Source: Callorhinus ursinus (taxonomy: Eukaryota > Chordata > Mammalia > Carnivora > Otariidae). Taken from it: 64,000 nt of DNA. The stretch is taken from contig NW_020312788.1 in the NCBI RefSeq assembly GCF_003265705.1, positions 4,836,831 to 4,900,830 on the forward strand, read 5' to 3'. Position numbers and translations under genes: made by a program. The notes beneath the pieces were generated by a model that worked only from the letters and a program-made list of their open reading frames with translations, made no database searches and was not told the origin of the DNA. Each line of letters begins with the position of its first letter. The first letter of the stretch is position 1. Shown in pieces: positions 53,851 through 64,000 of the stretch.

Positions 53851-54123
53851 ACACAACTCTCAGCGCCTCTCCTGAAACTGACCTATCGAAAAGGTAATCA
53901 TTCCCTCAGTTTCCCAGTTTGTTTCAAGTGTGTGTTGAACAGTAGAAGTTTGAATGCCAGTTGAAAGATCCAGAAGTAGACCGCGCCGAAGCGGTGAGTT
54001 GGGAAGCTTAATTTTGGGTCCCAGTCTCTGCTTTTTGCTGGATGACTTTCTTAGTTGACTATGACATTTAACTTCTTGGTTTTGTCTCCTGGTTAAGAAC
54101 GAGCAGTATATTAAAAACTTAGA

Positions 54124-54290
54124 GGGGCGCTGGGTGACTCAGTTGGTTAAGCATCTGTCTTTGGTCCAGGTCATGATCCCAGAGTTCCAGGATCCAGCCC
54201 TGCGTGAGTCGTAGGCTCCCTGCTCAGTGAGGAGCCTGCTTCTCCCTCTGCCCTTCCCCCACTCTCTCAAATAAATAAAATCTTTTAAAA
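54124..54290 (+). mobile_element. CanSINE, slightly decayed
   Basis: The head ggggcgctgggtgactcagt tggttaagca lacks one base of the consensus. The tail is ctctcaaataaataaaatct. Target-site duplication unclear. Confidence 0.93.
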
Positions 54291-54299
54291 TTTTTTGGA

Positions 54300-57200
54300 A
54301 AATGCTTAGAAAAGTTTAAAATATTATAGAGAAGAATTATTATGAGTGGGTATAATGACAGTGGTGCTTAGAGATGGTTTATGGATAAAAAAAATATTAG
54401 TGCAGCTCCTAGTTTAAATATATTTTCCCAGATTATCTGCTGTATGAGAATCCCAAATGAGAATGTTACAGTAGCAGCTCAGATGTTACCTGCCTGTTGA
54501 AATCTGCCTTGGTCCAAGGTAACCAATGTGCTTATAGTTCTACAGTGTATATTTTTATAGCTATTGAAGACAGAAGCTATGAGTCTTCCATGTATGTGCT
54601 TCTTTAAGTGCCAATCACCTAATAATATGCTATTTCACTGCATATGTGAGGTTAAAACACACTGCCTCCTTTCCATTGTCAAAAACAAAATGACACTGAG
54701 ATTACTCAGATTCTATAAAATGTTTAAAATGATAATATAGTAAAAGAAATGGTGGTTCCATTTTGGCCTGCAAGTTTTTAAAATTCTTTATATAATGGCT
54801 CCATCTTCTGGTCAATGAAATAAAGAGTTTCCAGACTCCAAAATGTAGTTGGGTTCCAGGCTCCACAAATAGTTAAACTAGTCTAGGTATGAGTCAGAAA
54901 AAAAAATAAGGTGACTTTTTATTCAAAAAAAGTTTCACAAACTTCATGAATTTCTTCCTTGTGAATTGTACTTACTTTCTTGTTTAAATTGCCCCCCGGG
55001 TCTCCCTCCAATGCTGCCTATCAAAGCAGACAGCACTGTATTTGTCTCGTTCTCTCTGGTTCTCTCTCCGGTTTCCTCACCTTCCCTCTTGGTACTTCTT
55101 CCCCCGGAAACTCAGAGTCCGGATCCTACTCTTGAGACTTCATGTGAACGTGGTATCTTACGCTCTGTACCCAACTTTTCATTCTAATTTGGAAGAAATT
55201 TTTATGAAATTTATGCTAAAATCATGATGAGAAATTATGGGTCGCTGCACTGACCCACGAACAAAGTCTGGCTCCTAGAGATGGAATGTCCTGCAGAAAG
55301 GAAGACTACCAATAGTAGATCTAGATCCAATAAGTCTGAGATCTTTGGGGGTTTATGGGCTTAGCTTAGAAGGAATCTTGAAGACCGCCTGAAGAGTGAA
55401 GTTAATTTTAAATGACTAGAAAAGATGTGTACTTGAATGCAAAGAAAAAAAATGACCATGAAACTACTTTATGTTCGGACATAAATCTCATGGAAATGTT
55501 TTACTCTCCCTGTCCTCGGTCTATTTAACATTCCTTTGGGAAATTTAACATAATTTATCCATATTCTTGAGTTCATAAAATACAGTAAAATAGGAGACCA
55601 TTTTAAACTGTATTTCAACATCTTTCTGAGCCTTAGCAAATATAACTTACTGGTTCAATATAACTGAATATTAATATATACAGCTAGGTTAGTATTTTGG
55701 AAATCCAGTTTGAGCCTTATTGTCATTTTAGCTGTTGTTTTGCTTTTTATTGGGGGGAACAAAATCTTTTTTTGGAATGGGGAGACAGAGACATACTTAA
55801 ATAGAAGTTATGTATTTACTCTTTTATATTTATCTATGAAAATTGTGATTTATTTTTCTTAGAATGTTCTGGGCCACAATAAAGGACATTATTCATATCA
55901 AGACATATTGAGTCTACCAATATGTCTCTTGGGATAAAGCCTGTGCAAGCAGTTAGCTAACTAACTCTAGGAAGAAATGTCATACTTCTTTCTCTGCAAC
56001 TTCTCTATAAGAAATATAAAACGTCTGCTACTGTTTTATGCTGTAAATATGAGAGTGAAAAACGGTCTCTTCCAATATTTAAGTGTTGAGATATTTTAAA
56101 TAGTTTTATTAAAATGAAAGGACAGAAAATTACCTCAAACTGTAGTCAAGAGGCTAAAAAGAATGAAGGAATAGGGTATTAGATGCTCCAATATCACGAT
56201 GATCATCGAGCCACGTTTGAATCTCCAGTGGACACAATGTTTTTGCTAACTTACTAACAAAGTCTTACATTCTCGAATATGAAATGTAAAAGGAAAAGAA
56301 ATGATAACCAATGATTGTTCTGTGGAATAAATTCAATAGACACTCAATAGATATGAATTGACTGCTTCCTGTGTTAAGTACTGTTATAGGTACCGGGGGG
56401 AGGGGGAAAGCCATGAACAAGGCAGACAAAACTTCCAGTCTTTACTATTATTGACAACAACAACATAGCTAACAGTAGGGCATCATTACGCCAGATTCTG
56501 AGTGATCTATTCATCTAAGTTATTCCTCAATTAACATTCATAACAAATTTCTTTGTCGCTCTCTTTTCTTTGCCATCCTTCATGCCCCTTATTCGCAGTA
56601 AGAATATTCACCGTGCAAGTTCATCCTGAGCGGTCTAGGAGAAAGGAGCTTTGGGCTGGAGGAGAGTGTGCTAATGATTAACACCGTTCCGTTATAAATT
56701 CCACGCGTCTCAGTTCTCCTCACTGCAAATTAATAGGACAGCCCCGGGTGCTCGGCTCTCTGGGGTTTAGCTTCCTCTTTACTCAGTGCATACACAGTCC
56801 TGAGAGCTACACTTAAAAGAGGCCTGGTACCGTGATCCCGCTTAGACGGCCTGAAGGGTCAAGAGAACTAGATGGGTAACCGTAAGCAAGTGAAAGCAGT
56901 GAGGGAAACCAGGTCAGGGACACCTTCGTAGACAAGTATAAGTTGCATAGATCTCACTGTCAAAGGCCTCTTGCAGGATTTGATGGTAAGAAATGGATCT
57001 AGAATATGCATTTGTGGACAGCAAGGCAGACCCTAAATGGTAGGAGGTAAGTCTTAAATTGTGACTTGGCCTCCAAAGAAATAAAAGGCAACCAGCCCTC
57101 AGCTCCGGATTCCCATGCCCTTACAGCTTGCTCATTGTGCTTGAAGATAGCTCACTTTGGGTGCCCCTCAGAAAGGAATGAGGGCTCTGGCGGGCTGCAT

Positions 57201-57480
57201 CCACCCACTCATTGTCATTGGCGTATCTGGTTTTTAACCTTTGCACCTCTTTTTGCCGGTTTGGTATAAACTAAAGAAAGTGAAAGCAACCTTGAACCAA
57301 CTCTCTGCCCAGTGACCACTTACTGATCACAACCCTGTCCTCTGCAGTCTGGCCAGCGCGGGTAGGCTCCTCACACACATTTCACGGGGCCAGATATATC
57401 ACACCGGTCCTTTCAAAGGGGTCTGCACCGCCTGCTGCATTTGGGAGAACACAGTGAACTACAGAAACATTTCTTATTTC
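54300..57480. other. About 3.2 kb of intergenic DNA with no gene and few repeats
   Basis: I see no supported gene. The part at 56560-57440 is unusually rich in CpG words for this window (ccacgcgtctc, agccccgggtgctcggctc, taccgtgatcccgcttagac) and holds a homeodomain-like gctaatgattaac. This is compatible with regulatory DNA, but nothing in the sequence proves it. A fragment of the old repeat family seen elsewhere may lie at 56340-56450. Confidence 0.4.
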
Positions 57481-58409
57481 CTTAAAATCAGGTATTAAGT
57501 CCTCAGATTACAAAAGTAACACGTGTTCTTTGTAGAAATTTGAAAAACACAGAAACCCAAAAAGAAGAAAAACAAAATAAAGACATATTCCTTTGAGATA
57601 AACAATCATTGCATTTTGGCACAATTCCTCCTAGTCATTTTTATTTTTACATAGGTAAAGTTGATTTCTGTGTTTCCATGTGGTCTGGAGAGGGTCATAA
57701 TATTATACAGTAACCTAAGAGCATTTATTTCTTTAAATTGTCAGCTGTCAGCTCAGTGCTATATTTGGTCCATCTTACAAAGCTTTCTCTTTTCTCTCTT
57801 GGTCTTTCTTTCTCTCTGTGTCTCTGTCTCTGTCTTTCTTCATGCCTCTCTGTCTCATCAGGGAGGCTGGTAAATGTCCCCACTCCCCAGGGCCACATAT
57901 AGAGGCTATCCAATTTAATTTACTTGACTACAGTGGACAGGGGAATGAAGCTGAATTTTGTGTGTTTCCTCTTAATGGTAGCAAAGCTAAAGATCATCAG
58001 CCAGTCCATGTTACTCCTCTGGTCCTGGGGGCAGGCCCTCATAAGATTCAAAGTTCCATCATAAGCGATCTCACATATCTGTTCATGTATTATTCCTGTA
58101 ATCACAAATAGAATGGGCGTATATATATGAATTTGAAAATATTTCCCAAAAAGAGGGAGTATGTTTGAAAATATTTCTACTTATTTTAACCATTTTTCAA
58201 CTCCCTGAAACTCTTATTAGTTCGTATGTATACAAAGTCATAAAAAATATGTAGAATCATATATATCATATACTAATGTCTCTAGGTGATAGTATTTGGG
58301 TATGTCTTCTTAATTTCTTGTGCTTTTAAGAATTTCATCTTTTGTCTGGATTTTTTTTAAAAGCTAAGTATGAATTACTTTTATCATTAGGAAAAGAGAT
58401 AGTGTCCAA

Positions 58410-59275
58410 TTTATTTTTTAAATTTTTTAAATTTTTAAAAAAATTTTGGCAGTTTCAAGTTTTTCTTTAAATTCCAGTCAACATACAGTGTAATGTTAGT
58501 TTCAGGTGTAGAATTTAGATCACTTACGTGCAGCACCCAGTTGCTCATCACAAGTGCCCTCCTTAATCCCCATCACCCATTTACCCCATCCTCCCACCCA
58601 CATACCCTCCAGCAACCCTCAGCTTGTTCTCTACCATTAAGAGTCTGTTTTATGGTTTGCCTCTCTCTTCCCCCGCCCCCACTATGTTCATCTGTTTTGT
58701 TTCCTAAATGCCACATATGAGTGAAATCGTATGGTATTTTTCTCTGACTTATTTCACTTAGCATAATACACTGTCGCTCCATCCGTGTTGTTCTTTATCC
58801 ACTCATCAGTTGATGGACATTTAAGCTCTCTCCATAATTTGGCTATTGTAGTTAATGCTACTATAAACATTGGGGTGCATGTATCCCTTCGAATCAGTGT
58901 TTTTGTATATTTTGGGTAAATACCCAGTAGTGCAATTGCTGGGTCATAGGGTAGTTCTATTTTTAACTTCTTGAGGAACCTCCGTACTGTTTTCCAGAGC
59001 GGCTGCACCAGCTTCCATCCCCACTAACAGTTCATGAGAGTTCCCCTTTCTCTGCATCCTCGCCAATACCTGTTGTTTCCTGTCTTGTTAATTTTAGCCA
59101 TTCTGACAGGTGTGAGGTGATATCTCACTGTAGTTCTGTTTTGTGTTTCCCTGATGCTGAGTGATGTTGAGCATCTTTTCGTGTGTCTGTTAGCGATCTG
59201 TATGTCTTCTTTGGGAAAATGTCTATTCATGTCTTCTATTTTTTAACTGGATTATTTAGTTTTTGGGTGTTGAAC
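58410..59275 (-). mobile_element. L1 3' portion (antisense)
   Basis: From left to right on the + strand: the 3' UTR (taaattccagtcaacataca gtgtaatgttagtttcaggt), then the complement of the ORF2 end (tgcaattgctgggtcatagg gtagttctatttttaacttc; ggctgcaccagcttccatcc; cattctgacaggtgtgaggt gatatctcactg). Frames on the minus strand match ORF2 C-terminal residues (YDPAIALLGIYPKYTKTLI) but are interrupted. Confidence 0.93.
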
Positions 59276-59279
59276 TTTA

Positions 59280-59845
59280 TAAATAACAAAAACCTTTAAA
59301 TGATGAAGTTCAGCAAAGCACTGGCCCTGGCCCTGTTTGTATCTGCACCAATGAATGGGAAGTAGAGGACAGTGATACCAGTACGGGGGTGGGGGGGGGG
59401 AGCAAACACAGGCTTCCCCTATTAGGCAAGGCTTGCTTGCCAAGTGTCCTTTGCTTGGAGCAATTGAAATGATACATAGAAAGTGATATAGCACTATCTT
59501 CTGAATATGGCAGCAACAGGAATAATATCTAATTTTCACTTTAAGAGACTTAGGTGTCTTCCTTGCCTCAGTCAACGAATCTGGAAAACCTTTAATCAAA
59601 ACTACAAAGTGATTAGATAAAGAGCACCCTACCTGATTCAGATCATGTTCTTGAAGATTCTTGAAGACTATGTGTTCTTAATCATTAAAAAATGATAGCA
59701 TACTGCCCTCTACAGAGGCCAATGCTAACAGTAAAATGCTTAAAACTATATTAGAGTTGGAGAAAATATTCCTGTCTGGAAAAAACCTTCAGCAAGTAAA
59801 CTTTGGAATATGAGTTACTGCAATATTAGAGAACTGATTTTTCCC
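59280..59845. other. Spacer between two L1 copies
   Basis: No gene or named repeat was recognised. It contains a G-run near 59385-59400. Confidence 0.45.
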
Positions 59846-59847
59846 CT

Positions 59848-62525
59848 GCTATATTAATTGACATATAAAAATGTATAAATGTAGGCATCCAATGTGATGA
59901 TTTGATACATGTATATATTGTGAAATGTTTACCACATAAGGTTAGTAAACACATCCTTCAACTTACATAATTACAATTTTGTTGTTGTTATGGTGAGAAC
60001 ATTAAAACTCTACTCTCAAAGCAACTTTTAACTATAAAATACAGTACCATTAACTAGAGTTACCATGCTGTACATTGGATTCCCAGAACTTATTCGTCTC
60101 TTAACTGAAAGTTTATACTCTCTGACCAACATCTCCCCATTACCCCTACCCCTTAGCCACCATCATTCCAAGCTCTGTCCCTATAAGTTCCATGCTTTCA
60201 GACTTCAAATGTAAGTGAGATCACATAGCATCTGTCTTTCTCTGTCGGACTTATTTCACTTAGCATAATACCCTCAAGGCTCAAGATCCATTCACGTTGT
60301 TGCAAATGGCAGGATTTCCTTCTTTTATGGCTGACTGATACTCCATTGTGTGTGTATTACGCATGTATGTATGTATACACACACACATAAGCCACGTTTT
60401 TTTATCCATTCATTCATTGATGGGTACTTAGGCTGTTTCCATGTTTTGGCTATTGTGAATAATGCTGCAATGAACGTGTGAGTGCAGATCTCTTAGGGAC
60501 AGTGATTTTATTTCCTGTGGATCTATACTCAGAAGTGGGATGGCTGGATTATATGGTAGTTCTATTTTTAACTTTTTGACAAACCTCCATGCGCTTTCCC
60601 ATAGTGGCTGCACCAGTTTGCATTCCCATCAACAGTGCATGAGGGTTCCCTTGTCTCCATAGCCTTGTCAGAATTTGCTACTTTTTCTCTTTTTGGTAGC
60701 AGCCATTTTAGTAGATGTGAGGTGATATCTTGCGGTTTTGATTTGTGTTTCCCTGATGATTAGTGTTGTCAAGCACCTTTTCACGTACTTGTTTGGCCAT
60801 TATATTTCTTCTTTGGAAAAATGTCTGTTCAAGCCCATTTTTTTAATCAGATTGTATGTTTTTGCTATTGAATTATGTATTCCTTATACATTCTCTCCCA
60901 TTCCATAGGTTGTCTTTGAATTTTGTTGATTGTTTCTTTTGCTGGCAGAAACTTTTTTAGTTTGACGTACTCCTTCCTGCTGACTTATGCTTTTGTTGCT
61001 TGTGCTTTTGGTGCCATATGCAAAAAAAATCATTGCCAAGATCTATGTCAAGGAGCTTACCACCTATGTTTTCTGTTAAGAGTTTTATGGGCTTTTAAAG
61101 TTTTTTAATGGTTTGTTATGTTGAAGTCCTTATTTTGCATTATGTGAGTGGTGTGAGATAGAGATCCAATTTTATTCATTTGCATGTGAATATTAAGTTT
61201 TCTCAGTGTCATTTACTGAGGAGACTATCCTTTCCCCTTTGAATATTTTTGGCTCCATTGTCAAGTATCGGTTGACCATATATGCATTCTGGGCTCTTGA
61301 TTCTCTTTCACCAGTCTATGTGTCTATTTTTATATGAAATCCATGCTGTTTTGATGACAATAGTTTTGTAATATAGTGAGGCCTCCAGATTTGTCCTTTG
61401 TGTTTCTGTAGGAATTTTAGGATTGCTTTTTCTCTTTTTTGTGAAAAATGCCATTGAAATTTTTATGGGGATTGTATCAAATCTACAGATGGCTTTGGGA
61501 AGTAAGGACATTTTAACAATATTAACTCTTCCAATCCATAACCGAGGGATATCGTTCCATTTATCTGTGTCTTCAATTTCTTTTATCAATGTCTTATAGT
61601 TTTTGATATATAGATATTTAACTTCCTTGGTTAAATTTATTCCTAAATGTTTTATCATTTTTGATGCTATTGTAAATGGGGTTGTTTTCTTTATTTCTTT
61701 TTCAAATAGTTTATTGCTAATGTATAGAAATACAGCTGATTTTTGTATGTTGATTTTGCGTCCTGTAACTTTACTGAATTTGTTTGTTAGTTCTAACAGA
61801 TTTTTGGTGGAGTCTTTAGAATTTTCTACATGCAAAATCATGTCATTAGCAAACAGAACAAGTTTACTTCTTCCTTTCTGATTTAGATGTCTTTTTTTTC
61901 CCTAATTGCTCTAGCTAGGACTTCTTTTACTGTCTTGAATAGGAGTGATGAAAAATGGGCATGCATGTCTCATTCTTGAGATTAGAAGAAAATATTTAAA
62001 CCTTTCACAATTAAGTATGGTGGTACCTATGGATTTGTCATGTATGGCCTTTATTCTGTTGTGGGATGTCCCTTCTATACCCAGTTTGTTGAGCTTTTGT
62101 CAACAGTTGAATTTTTCAAATGCTTTTTCTGCATCTACAGAGATGATTACATGATTTTTGCCTTTAATTCTGTTAATGTGATATATTCACATGTATTGGA
62201 TGTTGAGCCACGCTTGCATTGTAGGGTTAAGTCTGACTTGATCGTGGCGAATGATCCTTTTAATGTTCTGCTGACCTCAATTTGCTAGTATTTTGTTGAG
62301 AATTTGTATATCTATATTTATTAGGGTAAATGACCTGTAGTTTTCCATTCCTATAGCATCTATATCTGGCTTTGGTATTAGGGGGTATGTTGGCCTTGTA
62401 AACTGAGTTTGGGAGTATTCCTGCCTCTTCAATTTTTTGAAAGATTTTGAGAAGAATCAGTGTGAATTAAGTCTTCCTTAAGGATTTGATAGAATTCACC
62501 AGGGATTCTAAGCTTTTTTGTTGGG
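59848..62525 (-). mobile_element. L1 (antisense), 3' UTR and the C-terminal half of ORF2
   Basis: The left end is the L1MA-type 3' UTR (ccaatgtgatgatttgatac atgtatatattgtgaaatg; gttaccatgctgtacattgg). The complement of ORF2 then follows for over 2 kb (ttccatagtggctgcaccag; ggctcttgattctctttcac cagtctatgtgtc; caaatgctttttctgcatct). Numerous stops and frameshifts show that it is dead. The 5' half is absent. Confidence 0.92.
61308..61841 (-). pseudogene. Broken L1 ORF2 fragment
   Basis: This is an open stretch of 177 codons on the minus strand inside the L1 above. The translation carries L1 ORF2 features (ENSKDSTKNLLELTNKFSKV; KYLYIKNYKTLIKEIEDTDK; WIGRVNIVKMSLLPKAICRF), the region following the reverse transcriptase catalytic core. 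It lacks the endonuclease and the catalytic core and lies within a frame broken on both sides, so it is a remnant and not a gene. Confidence 0.9.
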
Positions 62526-62538
62526 AGTTTATTTTTTC

Positions 62539-64000
62539 AATTTTTAATTTTTTATTTGAGTATAGTTAACACACTTAATTTCAGGTCTATGACACAGTGA
62601 TTTAACAACTCTATATGTTATGCTATGCTCACCACAAGTGTAGCTATCATCTGTTACCATATGATGCTATTACAATACCATTGACTATATTTCCTGTGCT
62701 GTGCCTTTTATTCCCATGGTGAGCACTGTGGGGTATCCACAGTGTCTGCAAGGGTTGATGGGGTCCTCAGAGCACCTATAGATCCAGCAGCTAGGGACTA
62801 TGGTGGGCAGTGGTGGTGGCTGGAGCAAGGGGTGTGTATATCCTCAGCTGCAGGGGTCAGCTGCAGATGCCTGGTTAGTAGTAGGGCCGATGGCAGACAC
62901 ACACATGGTGGTAGAGGCCAGGGTCAGCTGCAAGGGCCAGGGTCACATATGGGCTTGCTGGCAGCTGTGGGGACACTGGCTGTCAGTGTGCACTCCTATG
63001 ACTATAGGGGCTCACCACAGTTGCATGCATTTCAGTGGAGGCTGGTCTCAGGAATTGGGCTGGGAACATGTACCTTGGCTAGCTACAGGTAAGCCTAGTG
63101 GCCTAGGCCAGTGATAGGAGATAGGGCCGAATCTATGCGCATGCACAGCTATGGGGACCTTGCCTGTCAGTGCGTGCTTCCACGTACAGTGTCTCATCAT
63201 GGTCATAAACACAGCAGTGGAAGCCCGTGAATGGGCACCAGGCCAGCAGTATGCAGGGGCATAGCTGGAGAGGCTAGCCCCCCAGCTGAGCCAGAGTCAT
63301 GGGGCTCAGTCCTGGGAATGTAGTCTGGCATCTTGCACCCACAGCCACAGAGGCCTGGAACGGATGCTGGTGAGGATCCTGGGCTCTAACAGGGACAGGG
63401 AGGAGGCAACAGGAAAAGACTCCAGTAACTGGCACCTGTGGATGCTAATACGAAGGGGATAAAAACCGGTGAAATCTGCAGGGGGCCCAAGGCAGCTGTG
63501 CTATCCATTGGTTTCTTCAGTGGTGAAAGCTACAGGGGTCTTCCGCAAGGCATGTCACTGGGAACTGAAGTTGCTCTCACTATGTGCCTGACATTGGCAT
63601 CCTTTACTCTTATTTCTAGCCATTTCTTTAAGTCTCAGCTTTGCTGGTCTTCAGTGAAACCCAATCAGACCCTTTATTTGTTGCCACAAAAGGCTAGGGA
63701 AGCCAGTGACTCACCTCACCGTCCCTTTCCTTGGGAGAGAAACTCTTTCCATCTGGGGAGTTCCCTCTTCACTCTGCTCAGTGCCAGCTTGGGGCTTGGG
63801 ATGCTGCAGGCAAAATGCAGCTGTTCTTTCTACCCTTCTTGTATTCTCTTCTCAGGATTTTTGTTCACTGTGTTGCTAAAATTTCTTATGTGGACTCCTG
63901 AACTGCCCTGGAGCTGTTTCTGTTCATGGGCAGCTGCCTGATTATCCATCTTGGTAGGAGGATAGGGGGCTGGGGTTTCCTATATTGGTAACAGTACTGC
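62539..64000 (-). mobile_element. L1 (antisense) with long GC-rich 3' UTR, cut by the window end
   Basis: The left end is the same L1 3' terminus as at 9084 (tatttgagtatagttaacac; ctcaccacaagtgtagctat catctg). The GC-rich sequence to the window end (cagcagctagggactatggt; ctgtggatgctaatacgaag; ggcaggcaaa-type words) fits the long 3' UTR of an old L1 read in antisense. The L1 terminus is clear; assigning all of 62730-64000 to it is inferred. A 167-codon + strand frame at 63438-63941 is antisense to this UTR and has no recognisable domain. Confidence 0.6.

Noticed and set aside
63438..63941. 167-codon + strand open frame near the window end
   Set aside because: It is antisense to probable L1 3' UTR, GC-rich by composition, and shows no domain or splice context.

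Overview
The window is mammalian nuclear DNA from a carnivore, most likely an arctoid caniform (bear, seal or mustelid group). The evidence is about ten tRNA-Lys-derived CanSINE copies in both orientations, with a head like 'cctgggtggctcagtcggtt' and tails of (AAATAAAT)n AAATCTTTAAA, plus carnivore-type L1 3' ends. None of the copies has the head typical of the dog-specific SINEC_Cf subfamily, so a canid is less likely. No prokaryotic or viral gene organisation is present.

The only protein-coding gene I can support is the 3' half of SCN9A, the voltage-gated sodium channel alpha subunit Nav1.7, on the + strand. Ten coding exons (3057-3177, 11921-12075, 16042-16215, 20352-20474, 24312-24593, 25251-25304, 26220-26357, 32242-32346, 34107-34377, 37243-38435) total 2616 nt. 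They join in frame into 871 residues and a stop. They run from the end of the domain II-III loop through domain III, the III-IV inactivation gate, domain IV and the cytoplasmic C-terminus. If the human 1977-residue numbering is used, the first complete residue is 1107. Known landmarks then fall where expected (IFM 1461-1463, Y1537/W1538, F1737/Y1744), which supports every exon boundary. A 3' UTR of about 3.3 kb follows and ends near a polyadenylation signal at 41704-41709. Coding exons 1-16 lie outside the window.

Three features of the gene stand out. The intron before the inactivation-gate exon begins with AT and ends with AC. The domain III outer pore carries Met-Asp at 1398-1399, not the Thr-Ile of human Nav1.7. 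Position 1586, part of the aryl-sulfonamide pocket, is Glu and not the human Asp.

The introns (0.66 to 8.7 kb) hold CanSINEs, L1 3' ends, L2, MIR, hAT (MER5-like) and Tigger-type DNA transposons, and one MaLR LTR. One intron carries a recent direct duplication with a unit of about 173 bp (15205-15554).

From 41.7 to 64 kb is intergenic DNA downstream of SCN9A. In other mammals this side faces the 5' end of SCN1A, whose known exons should lie beyond the window. It contains an L1 relic lacking its middle (about 47.5-50.1 kb), an L2, several SINEs, repeat-poor stretches that may be regulatory, and a cluster of antisense L1 copies from 58.4 kb to the window end. One exon-like segment (43714-43773) is unexplained. 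I did not find a novel multi-gene system. The open reading frames outside SCN9A look like chance or transposon-derived frames.
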